Assembly: GCF_031456495.1 (NCBI RefSeq)
Contig: NZ_JAVDUW010000001.1
Location: forward strand, 1,674,001 to 1,738,000
DNA: 64,000 bases
From: Pedococcus sp031456495
GTDB taxonomy: Bacteria; Actinomycetota; Actinomycetes; Actinomycetales; Dermatophilaceae
Reading direction: 5' to 3'
The translations under genes and the position numbers were made by a program. The notes beneath the pieces are model-generated. The model did not search any database and had not been told where the DNA came from. It saw only the letters and a list, made by a program, of their open reading frames with translations. Shown piece after piece: positions 44,781 to 52,286 of this stretch; position 1 is the stretch's first letter, and the number at the start of each line of letters is the position of its first letter.

Positions 44781-44829
44781 GAACGAAGAAGGACCCCGAC
44801 ACGCTTTTCGTCGGGGTCCTTCTTCGTTC
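44781..44829. terminator. Perfect 20-bp stem terminator after tRNA-Leu
   Basis: GAACGAAGAAGGACCCCGAC (44781-44800) and GTCGGGGTCCTTCTTCGTTC (44810-44829) are exact reverse complements around a nine-base loop ACGCTTTTC. It starts two bases after the tRNA discriminator. The symmetry would act on both strands, serving also the convergent membrane gene. Confidence 0.9.
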
Positions 44830-44881
44830 ACTTGGTGACACGGCGGGATTTGGGGAGGAGCGGCGAGGAACGAGCCGCGAC

Positions 44882-45238
44882 TCAGACGCTGATGACGATC
44901 CACGAGAGCGCGGCCAGCGTCAGCAGGACGTCGAGCAGCAGCGGCGCCCACGCGCCCGGCCGCCCGGCGAACAGCGCGCGTCGCGCCAGCACCCCGGACA
45001 CCCCGACCGGGATCCAGGTGACGCCGATGCCCAGCACGGCCACCAGCAGGGCGAACCACAGCGGCGTCGGGTCGCTCTCCTGCCAGTCGGTGAACGCGTA
45101 CGGCAGGTACGCCGCGACGAACCCCGCCGCGAACGACAGGGGCAGGGCGAGGAGCACCAGCCACGACCGGGTGACCAGGTGGCGGCTCGACTCGTCCTGA
45201 GGGGCCTGCCTGCGGTCCCTTCGCTCGATCGTGCTCAT
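44882..45238 (-). CDS. Three-helix membrane protein of unknown function
   Basis: A 118-residue protein with a charged N-terminus (MSTIERRDRRQAPQDESS) and three hydrophobic helices: ~26-48 (WLVLLALPLSFAAGFVAAYL), ~60-84 (LWFALLVAVLGIGVTWIPVG) and ~98-117 (LLLDVLLTLAALSWIVISV). No family recognised. It is divergent from the reductase-like gene at 45381 with a 142-base gap. Confidence 0.72.
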   Translation of the reverse strand: MSTIERRDRRQAPQDESSRHLVTRSWLVLLALPLSFAAGFVAAYLPYAFTDWQESDPTPLWFALLVAVLGIGVTWIPVGVSGVLARRALFAGRPGAWAPLLLDVLLTLAALSWIVISV

Positions 45239-45380
45239 GGTGGCGACTCCTCCCGGGTCCGTCCTGCTGGGTCCAGCCTCGGGGTCCGGGGCCGTGGCAC
45301 GAAGGGCCTTTGGTCACCCGGGCGCGCGGTCCCGGATGCCGGCCCGGAATGCCGGTGAGGGACCCGCAGTTGCACCGCTC

Positions 45381-46070
45381 ATGACGACGTGGGGCTTCAT
45401 CGGCAGTGGTCACATCGGCGGCACCGTCGCCCGTCTCGCCCTCGCGGCCGGTCACCAGGTGGTGATGAGCAACAGCCGCGGTCCGGACACCCTCGCAGAC
45501 CTGGTCGCCGCGCTGGGCCCGGGTGCCCGCGCGGGCACGACCCAGGAGGCTGCCGAGGCCGGGGACGTCGTCGTGGTGACCATCCCCCTCCGCGCCCTGC
45601 GGGACGTCCCCGTCGAGCCGCTGCGCGGCAAGGTCGTCATCGACACGATGAACTACTACCCGCAGCGGGACGGCTCCTTCCCGGGGCTCGACGACGAGTC
45701 CACGACCTCCTCCGAGCTGCTCCAGCAGCACCTGCCGGAGTCCAGCGTCGTCAAGGCGTTCAACAACATCTACTTCGAGCACCTCGCCACCCTCGGGCGC
45801 CCGTCGGGTGCCCCGGACCGCAGCGCCCTGGCGATCGCCGGCGACGACCGTGCCGCCAAGGGCACGGTCACCCGCCTGCTCGACGAGCTGGGCTACGACA
45901 CCGTCGACCTCGGACCGCTGTCCGAGGGCTGGCGCACCCAGCCGGACACGGCGGCATACGGGCTCATGTATGCCGCGGACCCCGAGGACTGGTCGGCCGG
46001 TGGCCGCCCCGTGCCGGCGTCGGACGTCGCGGACCGCGCGGCGCAGTCGCGCCGGCGCCACCAGTCCTGA
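45381..46070 (+). CDS. F420H2:NADP oxidoreductase-like dinucleotide-binding protein
   Basis: The 229-residue protein opens with a Rossmann motif MTTWGFIGSGHIGGTVARLA, then VVMSNSRGPDTLADLV, VVVVTIPLRALRDVPV, KVVIDTMNYY and VVKAFNNIYFEHLATLG, the layout of the NADPH-dependent F420 reductase/ProC-like family. The NSRGP loop after beta-2 is the NADP phosphate-binding pattern of that family. It lacks an obvious ribosome-binding site. Whether it uses F420 is unclear; the DUF385 gene at 5504 shows that F420 chemistry may exist in the organism. Two GTATGCCG motifs in opposite orientation (45952 and 45968) lie near its 3' end. Confidence 0.82.
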   Translation: MTTWGFIGSGHIGGTVARLALAAGHQVVMSNSRGPDTLADLVAALGPGARAGTTQEAAEAGDVVVVTIPLRALRDVPVEPLRGKVVIDTMNYYPQRDGSFPGLDDESTTSSELLQQHLPESSVVKAFNNIYFEHLATLGRPSGAPDRSALAIAGDDRAAKGTVTRLLDELGYDTVDLGPLSEGWRTQPDTAAYGLMYAADPEDWSAGGRPVPASDVADRAAQSRRRHQS

Positions 46071-46116
46071 GCGGGGCGCTGCCCGGGTGGGACGGTCGTA
46101 GCGCGACCGGTCTGCC

Positions 46117-47640
46117 TCAGGCGGTGCTGCCCGTGTTGACGCAGAGCCGCACGACCAGCCCCCCGTGCGGCGATCCCGGCTCGCAGCGGAACCGCGGGTC
46201 GAGCGACGGCAGGGCCCTACCGGCGTAGGAGACCACCCACACGCGCCGGTAGCGGTCCTCCGTGCGCGTCGCGGCAGCGCCCGTGGCCTGCGGCACCCGG
46301 AACCCGACGGTGTGCCCGCGGGGCAGGGCCAGGACGTCGGTGGGGACCCGCGCCCCGTCGCCGGTGGCTGCTGCCTCCCGCCGCAGGTAGTAGGACATCC
46401 CGAGCCGGACGGAGGTGTCGGCCCACACGGCCCCGTCCCCCGGACGCGCCCGGGACAGGAGCTCGTGGCTGGCGAGGCGGTAGTCCTCGTGCTGGTAGGA
46501 CGCAGCCACGACCGAGACCGTCCCCACGGCCAGGACGGCCGCCGTGGCGGCGGCAGCTACCAGCCGGGTCGCGTGGTGGCGCAGCGCGACGACGGCACCG
46601 GCGAGGACGAGGGACTGGAACGGCACGACCGGCTCGAGGTACCGGGGGACGAACGTCGGCGCCACCACGCTGGCGGCGGCGAGGGCGGCGAGCGGCACGA
46701 CGAGGACCCCGAGCAGCAGCAGCGTCGTGCGCCGCTCGAACACGCGGGAGCGGGCCACCACCAGGGCGGCCGCGAGGGTCGCTGCGAGCACGACCGGCCC
46801 GCCGGCCAGCAGTGACGCCCCGCCGACGAGGGAGGACGGGGTGATGGGTGGCACCCACGCGAGCTGGCCCCGCTGGCGCAGCGAGACGGCGAGCACCACC
46901 GCGGTGACCAGGCCGACGGGGACGTTCCAGGCCAGCCAGCGCCGGCGGCCGCGGCCGTCAGCGGGCAGCAGAGCGAGCGCCACCACGCCCAGGACGAGTA
47001 CGGCATACAGGTGCAGCACGACCGAGGTCGAGGCCGCCAGCACGTAGAGGACGGAGGTGCGCCGACGTGCCGGGTCCTCGGGTGCGAGGTCGTGGAGGCG
47101 GACCGCGAGCAGGGTCGAGGCGAGGACCGTCGCGGTGACGAGGGCGTACGGACGGGCGTCGCGCGCGTAGGCCACCGCGAAGGGGTGCACCGCGACGAAC
47201 AGCGCCGGCACCAGCCCGGCCCGGGGGCCGAGCCAGCGCTGGCCGAGCCGCGCGGTCAGCAGGACGGTCGCGACGAACCCGACCACGCTCGGCAGCCGCA
47301 GCGTCCAGTCGGCCGCGCCGACGACGTCACGCCACAGGTGCAGCAGGGCGTAGTAGGGGCCGATGTTGGCGTCGGTCACGCCCAGCAGCGCGTCGAGGCG
47401 CACCCAGCTGAGCGAGGACGCCCACGCCGATGCGACCTCGTCGTACCAGAGCGGCTGGTCGTCGAGGCGGGCGAGACCGAGCGCGCCGGCCACGAGCAGC
47501 ACCGCGACGAGCAGGGGTGCGACAGCCCGACCGGGGAGCCGCAGGCGCCCGGGGACCACGACACGGTCGGTCCACGCCACCCCCTGATCGTCGGGGGTCG
47601 GACTGCAGCGGGGCTGGGTGCCACCTGAGGATCTGCTCAA
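46117..47640 (-). CDS. GT-C type membrane glycosyltransferase (family 39/83-like)
   Basis: A 507-residue polytopic protein with an N-terminal cytoplasmic ~40 residues, about ten membrane helices, and the GT-C hallmark DDQPLWYDEVAS in the first external loop, whose Asp-Glu pair is catalytic in polyprenol-phosphate-sugar transferases. Other family-like landmarks are LLHLWRDVVG, LRLPSVVGFVATVL and RDARPYALV. The last ~130 residues are soluble and external. The TTG at 47640 is used as start; GTG 47580 is an alternative and neither has a clear ribosome-binding site. The acceptor is unknown. It is convergent with the 45381 gene. Confidence 0.85.
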   Translation of the reverse strand: MSRSSGGTQPRCSPTPDDQGVAWTDRVVVPGRLRLPGRAVAPLLVAVLLVAGALGLARLDDQPLWYDEVASAWASSLSWVRLDALLGVTDANIGPYYALLHLWRDVVGAADWTLRLPSVVGFVATVLLTARLGQRWLGPRAGLVPALFVAVHPFAVAYARDARPYALVTATVLASTLLAVRLHDLAPEDPARRRTSVLYVLAASTSVVLHLYAVLVLGVVALALLPADGRGRRRWLAWNVPVGLVTAVVLAVSLRQRGQLAWVPPITPSSLVGGASLLAGGPVVLAATLAAALVVARSRVFERRTTLLLLGVLVVPLAALAAASVVAPTFVPRYLEPVVPFQSLVLAGAVVALRHHATRLVAAAATAAVLAVGTVSVVAASYQHEDYRLASHELLSRARPGDGAVWADTSVRLGMSYYLRREAAATGDGARVPTDVLALPRGHTVGFRVPQATGAAATRTEDRYRRVWVVSYAGRALPSLDPRFRCEPGSPHGGLVVRLCVNTGSTA

Positions 47641-47668
47641 CCCCCGCTGTGCCGGGCCCGGGTCGCCG

Positions 47669-48325
47669 TCATCGCCGGTCCGGGGCGAGGCTGCCGTGCC
47701 CGGCGAGGGCGGCCCGGCCGTCGTCCACCAGCCGGCGCAGGCTGTCCGCGGCGGACCACCCGGCGGGGTCGGACGTCGACCCCCACTGCGCGACCTGCTC
47801 GCGGGCCCACCTGGTCCAGCGCAGCACCGCGAGCTCCTGCTCGAGCTGGAGCCGCAGCGAGAGCGCGCTCAGGTGCAGCCGCTCGGGGAAGGCGGACTCG
47901 TCAAGCGAGGCCTCCGCCATCGCGGTCAGCGACTCGATCCGCTCGGCCGCCTCGTCGCCCTGTCGCGACAGCGTCGCGTCCAGCTGTTCGAGGTCACCCG
48001 CATCGGCGAAGAACACCTTGACCATCGCCTCGGACTCCCCGGACCGGGGTGCCGCGGGCTGGTTCAGCCACTCGCGCAGGGCGGCACGTCCCTCGGGGGT
48101 GATCGTGTAGACCGTGCGCGGGCGCCGGCCGGTGTGCTCCGTGCGGGACGTCGCGAGTCCGCGCTCCACGAGCGCCTTGGGCTCCTGGTAGAGCTTGCGC
48201 TCGGCCCGCGGCCAGAACCAGTTGAGGCTGCGACGGACCTGCTGGGCGAGCTCGTAGGTGGTCCACGACCGCAGGGACAGCAGGCCGAGGACGGCGTAGG
48301 AGGTGCCGGTGGGGGCGCTGGGCAT
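47669..48325 (-). CDS. PadR-family transcriptional regulator
   Basis: A 218-residue protein with the PadR winged helix at residues ~8-90 (SYAVLGLLSLRSWTTYELAQ, FWPRAERKLYQEPKALVERG, RTVYTITPEGRAALREWL) and a C-terminal helical Vir-type domain. PadR proteins repress genes for detoxification or phenolic metabolism. ATG 48325 is divergent from the Hod-like dioxygenase gene at 48406, with a palindrome in between, so it probably controls that gene. Confidence 0.9.
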   Translation of the reverse strand: MPSAPTGTSYAVLGLLSLRSWTTYELAQQVRRSLNWFWPRAERKLYQEPKALVERGLATSRTEHTGRRPRTVYTITPEGRAALREWLNQPAAPRSGESEAMVKVFFADAGDLEQLDATLSRQGDEAAERIESLTAMAEASLDESAFPERLHLSALSLRLQLEQELAVLRWTRWAREQVAQWGSTSDPAGWSAADSLRRLVDDGRAALAGHGSLAPDRR

Positions 48326-48350
48326 GGGACATCTTGACACGGTGCCCTGG

Positions 48351-48378
48351 GCAGTATCACCCTGATCCCACATACTGC
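48351..48378. promoter_or_regulatory. PadR operator-like inverted repeat
   Basis: GCAGTAT (48351-48357) and ATACTGC (48372-48378) are perfect inverted arms, centres 21 bases apart (two helical turns). A further partial copy, ACAGTAA, lies at about 48384. The site is in the divergent gap between padR and the dioxygenase gene. Confidence 0.7.
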
Positions 48379-48405
48379 ACAGGACAGTAAATGAGAGGAC
48401 CGACC

Positions 48406-49224
48406 ATGACGACCACCTCGTCCAGCGCACCCACGGCCCACCCGGGCACCTCCGGTGCCGAGACGTTGCCGGTGACCGACCTCGGTGGCGGGGGGCCCGC
48501 CCTGGTCTTCGTGCCCGGCTGGTGCGGCGACCGAACCGTCTTCGACCCGCTCCTCGAGCGGTCCGCCCGGCTCCGGCGCTCACTGTCCGTGGACCTGCCC
48601 GGGCACGGTGAGTCCCGCCGTCCCGGGGACTACGACAGCTCGCTGCTGGCCGACGCGGTCGTGGCGACCCTCGACGCGGCCGGCGTGGAGGCGTTCGTCC
48701 CCGTCGCTCTGTCGCACGCGGGGTGGACCGCCCTCGAGCTGCGGCGGCGGCTCGGGCCGGCACGGGTCCCGGGCGTGGTGCTGCTCGACTGGATGCCGCT
48801 GGGCGCCCCGCCCGGCTTCGCCGACGCGCTCGCCGCGCTGCAGTCCGCCGCCTGGCGGGAGGTCCGCGCCGCCCTGCAGGACCTGTGGACCGCGGGGCTC
48901 GACCTGCCCGACCTGCGGCGGTACGTCGCGGACATGGGCACCTATGGGCGGGAGCACTGGCACCGCGCCGGGCGCGAGATCGCAGCGGGGTTCGAGCGAC
49001 ACCCCGTGCCGCTGGAGGCGTTCGCCGCCGTGCAGCCGTGCCCCGTGCTGCACCTCTATGCCCAGCCGGACGACCCCGCGCTCCTCGTCGCCCAGCAGGC
49101 ATGGGCAGACGAGCGCCCCTGGTTCTCCGTGCGCCGGCTGGAGGCTGCGAGCCACTTCCCCATGTTCGAGGTGCCTGCTGAGATGGTCGCGGCCATCGAG
49201 GACTTCGTCGGGAGGGTCGCGTGA
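48406..49224 (+). CDS. Hod/AqdC-like cofactor-independent 2,4-dioxygenase (alpha/beta-hydrolase fold)
   Basis: The 272-residue protein matches the small family of cofactor-free ring-cleaving dioxygenases that includes Arthrobacter Hod and the PQS-degrading AqdC. Key positions agree almost to the residue: nucleophile-like Ser103-His104 in ALSHAGWTALEL, Asp128 in VLLDWMP, Trp161 in LQDLWTAG and His250 in ASHFPMFEVP, versus Ser101, His102, Asp126, Trp160 and His251 in Hod as I recall. Other shared blocks are MGTYGREHWHRAGREI and ERPWFSV. ATG 48406 has GAGAGGA upstream; ATG 48391 would overlap that site. It overlaps the PIG-L gene downstream by four bases and is divergent from padR. An ordinary hydrolase function is less likely, but the substrate cannot be read from sequence. 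Confidence 0.8.
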   Translation: MTTTSSSAPTAHPGTSGAETLPVTDLGGGGPALVFVPGWCGDRTVFDPLLERSARLRRSLSVDLPGHGESRRPGDYDSSLLADAVVATLDAAGVEAFVPVALSHAGWTALELRRRLGPARVPGVVLLDWMPLGAPPGFADALAALQSAAWREVRAALQDLWTAGLDLPDLRRYVADMGTYGREHWHRAGREIAAGFERHPVPLEAFAAVQPCPVLHLYAQPDDPALLVAQQAWADERPWFSVRRLEAASHFPMFEVPAEMVAAIEDFVGRVA

Positions 49225-49985
49225 CGGTGCTGGCCGTGGTCGTGGCGCACCCCGACGACGAGACGTTCGGGTGCGGGTCGGTGCTCCTGCGCGCCGCAGC
49301 CCGAGGGGTCCGCACGGTGGTCGTGTGCGCGACGCGCGGGGAGGCCGGCGAGGTGCACGAGCGCGTGCAGGTGCCGGCAGGCGGCGTGGCGGCCCTCCGC
49401 GAGGCCGAGCTGCGGGCGGCGGCCGCGGCGCTGGGCGTCGACGACGTGGTGCTGCTCGACTTCCGCGACTCCGGGATGGACGGCCCGTGCGCACCCGACA
49501 CGCTGAGCGGGGCGCCGTTCGACTTGGTCGTCGACTCCCTCGCCGCCGCCCTCGAACCGCTGCACCCGGACGTCGTCGTCACCCTCGACGGCAGCGACGG
49601 GCACCGCGACCACCGTCGCGTCCGCGACGCCCTGGACGTGGTCCTCGACGGCACCGGGACGCCGCTGTACCGGCACGCGCTGCCGCGGTCGCTGATGCGC
49701 GAGTGGGTCCGGCACCACCAGGGTGACGCCGCTGCGGCGGCCTACACGACCAACCCGTCCATCGGCACGCCCGACGAGGAGGTCACCACGGTGCTCGACG
49801 CCTCCGACCACTACGGGGACCGGCTCGAGGCCATCGCCCTGCACCGGTCCCAGGGCTCCCCCTTCGACGGACTGCCCGAGCAGCTGCGCCGGGCCTTCCT
49901 CGCCACCGACCACCTCGTCCGGGCCGACCCGCCGTGGACGGGTGGGGAGCAGGAGCGCGAGCTGCTCGGCCTCCCGTGGTCCTGA
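49221..49985 (+). CDS. PIG-L/LmbE-family deacetylase
   Basis: The 254-residue protein has the zinc site AHPDDETFGCGS near the N-terminus, the VCATRGEAGE block and a second ligand motif DGSDGHRDHRRV. The family includes MshB (mycothiol), LmbE and GlcNAc-PI deacetylases, all N-deacetylases acting on GlcNAc-like substrates. GTG 49221 overlaps the dioxygenase stop by four bases (GTGA), so the two are translationally coupled. Which amide it cleaves is unclear; it is probably not MshB itself because the sequence is shorter and divergent. Confidence 0.87.
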   Translation: MTVLAVVVAHPDDETFGCGSVLLRAAARGVRTVVVCATRGEAGEVHERVQVPAGGVAALREAELRAAAAALGVDDVVLLDFRDSGMDGPCAPDTLSGAPFDLVVDSLAAALEPLHPDVVVTLDGSDGHRDHRRVRDALDVVLDGTGTPLYRHALPRSLMREWVRHHQGDAAAAAYTTNPSIGTPDEEVTTVLDASDHYGDRLEAIALHRSQGSPFDGLPEQLRRAFLATDHLVRADPPWTGGEQERELLGLPWS

Positions 49986-50069
49986 CGCCCGCCCTCGGCA
50001 GCTGACCACGGCAAGCACTCGTCGGGACCGTCGGCGCCGCCGCGGACACCGCAGTGCGAGGCTGGACCG

Positions 50070-50852
50070 GTGCGTGTACGTCGACTGGGCTTCGCCGCCG
50101 TCAAGGGCACGCGCCACCTGTCCCGCCCGCTCGTGCAGCTCACAGCCGACGGGCCCGAGGGCGACCGGAGGTATGCCGTGGCCGACCCGGCCACGGGCCG
50201 GGTGCTCCGGACCGTCGACCACCCTGCGCTCGCGCGCGTCGAGGCCGAGGTCGAGGACGGGCTCCTGCGCCTGCGCCTGCCCGACGGCACCGTGCTCGTC
50301 GGTCCCGCCGAAGCCGACGAGGCCGACGCCTTCGGCGCGGCCGGTGGCGGCACGGTCGAGGGCGACTACTGGGGTCGCCCGGCCACCCTGCGCCCGCTCG
50401 ACGGGTCGCACGACGCCGCGCTCACGGCATACCTCGGTCGCCCGGCGACGGTGGTCGCCACGGAACGGGGCGCGGTGGTTTGGGGCGCCCCCGTGTCGCT
50501 GGTGACGACGGGCGAGCTCGACCGCCTGGCGGGGCGGCTGCGCGCCGCCGGAGCCACCGTCCCCGCTGCGCTCGACGAGCGGTTCCGCGCCACCGTGACC
50601 CTCGAGGCCGACCGCGACCCCGAACCGGGCAGCCGCCTGCGCGTCGGCGCGGCCGTGGTGGAGGTCGTCGGCCGGATCGACCGGTGTGCCGTCATCGACG
50701 CGGACCCGACCACCGGGCTGCGCGACAGCCGGGTGCTGCGGCACCTGGAGCCGCGGGACGGGCTGCCCGTCTTCGGGGTCGACGCCCGCGTGGTGACCCC
50801 GGGCAGCGTCCGGGTCGGCGACCCCGGGACGCCGGAGCGGGCCGCGCACTAG
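50070..50852 (+). CDS. MOSC-domain protein
   Basis: The 260-residue protein has an N-terminal beta-barrel segment (MRVRRLGFAAVKGTRHLSRP) and a C-terminal MOSC domain with RLRVGAAVVEVVGRIDRCAV and DADPTTGLRDSRVLRHLE. The conserved Cys (~residue 208) is the molybdenum-cofactor sulfur ligand in MOSC proteins, so it may bind molybdopterin or act as a sulfurtransferase. GTG 50070. Its TAG stop doubles as part of a -10 box for the next gene. Confidence 0.85.
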   Translation: MRVRRLGFAAVKGTRHLSRPLVQLTADGPEGDRRYAVADPATGRVLRTVDHPALARVEAEVEDGLLRLRLPDGTVLVGPAEADEADAFGAAGGGTVEGDYWGRPATLRPLDGSHDAALTAYLGRPATVVATERGAVVWGAPVSLVTTGELDRLAGRLRAAGATVPAALDERFRATVTLEADRDPEPGSRLRVGAAVVEVVGRIDRCAVIDADPTTGLRDSRVLRHLEPRDGLPVFGVDARVVTPGSVRVGDPGTPERAAH

Positions 50853-50855
50853 GGT
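50850..50855 (+). promoter_or_regulatory. -10 element overlapping the MOSC stop codon
   Basis: TAGGGT begins with the TAG stop of the MOSC gene and ends six bases before the lipase ATG; no Shine-Dalgarno is present. A leaderless lipase transcript is likely. Confidence 0.55.
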
Positions 50856-50861
50856 CGGGCC

Positions 50862-51827
50862 ATGCAGGCGAGCACCTTCTCCCTCGAGACCCCCGACGGC
50901 ACCCGAGTGCACGTGAACCGGTGGTTGCCGGACGGCCCCACCAAGGCGATCGTGCAGCTCGCGCACGGCATGGCCGAGCACTCCGAGCGCTACGTGCGGT
51001 TCGCCGAGCGCCTCACCGCCGCCGGGTATGCCGTGTACGCCGGCGACCACCGCGGCCACGGCGGGACGGCGCGCGCGCCCGAGGACGAGGGCTACTTCGC
51101 CGACCGCGACGGGTTCGACACCGTGGTCGCCGACCTGCACCTCATCGGCCGTCGTGCCCGTGAGGAGCAGGGCGAGCTGCCGTTCTTCCTCGTCGGGCAC
51201 AGCATGGGCTCGTTCCTGGCCCGCGCGTACGCCATCCGCAACGGGTTCGAGCTCGACGGGCTGGTGCTCATCGGGACCGCCGGGGACCCCGGGCTGCTCG
51301 GCGCCGTCGGCCGGCGCATCGCCACGGTGCAGGCCCGCCTGCAGGGACGCCGGCACCGCAGCGGGCTCATGAACACCCTGACGTTCGGGCAGTACAACTC
51401 GGCGTTCAAGCCGAACCGCACGCCGTTCGACTGGCTGTCGCGCGACGAGGCCGAGGTCGACAAGTACATCGAGGACATCCGCTGCGGGGCCGTCTTCACG
51501 GCCGGGTTCTACTCCGACCTGCTCGGCGGCCTGGCGCGGATCAACCGCGACGAGGACGTCGCCCGCATCCCGCACGAGCTGCCCGTACACCTCGTGTCCG
51601 GGGCGCTCGACCCGGTCGGCGCGAACACCAAGGGCGTCCAGCAGGTCGCCGACCAGCTGCGGCGGCTGGGGGTGCGCGACGTGACCACCAGGTACTGGCC
51701 CGGGGCGCGCCACGAGGTCCTCAACGAGACCAACCGCGACGAGGTCATGGAGGAGATCGTCGGCTGGCTCGACGCCCACCTTCGCCGGGATGTCGAGAAC
51801 GCGCAGGCGGCTCCGTCCCAGGGCTGA
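50862..51827 (+). CDS. Monoacylglycerol lipase-type alpha/beta hydrolase
   Basis: The 321-residue protein has the serine-nucleophile motif VGHSMGSFLA, the oxyanion block LAHGMAEHSERY, the acid region SGALDPVGANT and a catalytic His in RHEVLNETNRDEV. This is the serine hydrolase family of monoacylglycerol lipase and lysophospholipase-like enzymes. Start ATG 50862. The substrate chain length and location cannot be inferred; no signal peptide is present. Confidence 0.87.
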   Translation: MQASTFSLETPDGTRVHVNRWLPDGPTKAIVQLAHGMAEHSERYVRFAERLTAAGYAVYAGDHRGHGGTARAPEDEGYFADRDGFDTVVADLHLIGRRAREEQGELPFFLVGHSMGSFLARAYAIRNGFELDGLVLIGTAGDPGLLGAVGRRIATVQARLQGRRHRSGLMNTLTFGQYNSAFKPNRTPFDWLSRDEAEVDKYIEDIRCGAVFTAGFYSDLLGGLARINRDEDVARIPHELPVHLVSGALDPVGANTKGVQQVADQLRRLGVRDVTTRYWPGARHEVLNETNRDEVMEEIVGWLDAHLRRDVENAQAAPSQG

Positions 51828-51869
51828 CGGCGGCCACCCGGACGCCCCGACCGAAGGAGACAGCCAGAC

Positions 51870-52286
51870 ATGGCCAAGTACCTGCTGCTCAAGCACTACC
51901 GCAGCTCCCACGAGCAGACCGGACAGGGGCAGCTGCCCCCCATGGAGACCTGGACCCCGCAGGAGGTCCACGACCACATCGCCTTCATGGACCACGTCGC
52001 CGACACCCTGCGCGAGCGCGGCGAGTTCGTCGACGGACAGGCGCTGTCCCCGGAGGGCACCTTCGTCCGGTTCGACGGCGAGGGCAGGCCGCCGGTGACC
52101 GACGGCCCCTTCGCGGAGACCAAGGACCTCATCGCCGGGTGGATGATCGTCGACGTCGACTCGCAGGAGCGCGCCCACGAGGCCGCCGCGTTCCTCTCGT
52201 CCGCGCCGGGACCGGGTGGCGTGCCGATCCAGGAGTGGATCGAGGTGCGCCCCTTCCTCGAGCACCGGCCCAACGCGGTCGAGTGA
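51870..52286 (+). CDS. YCII/DGPF-domain protein
   Basis: The 138-residue protein matches the YCII-related DGPF family: LKHYRSSHEQTGQ, the hallmark TDGPFAETKDLIAGWMIVDVD, and EVRPFLEHRP. Such proteins regularly accompany ECF42 sigma factors, and the next gene is one. ATG 51870 has AAGGAGA upstream. The stop overlaps the sigma gene start (GTGA). Its biochemical role is not established. Confidence 0.92.
   Translation: MAKYLLLKHYRSSHEQTGQGQLPPMETWTPQEVHDHIAFMDHVADTLRERGEFVDGQALSPEGTFVRFDGEGRPPVTDGPFAETKDLIAGWMIVDVDSQERAHEAAAFLSSAPGPGGVPIQEWIEVRPFLEHRPNAVE

Noticed and set aside
44882..46061. Long antisense frame covering the reductase gene at 45381
   Set aside because: Its C-terminal part is out of frame with the three-helix protein, and its remainder is antisense to a gene with a clear Rossmann motif.
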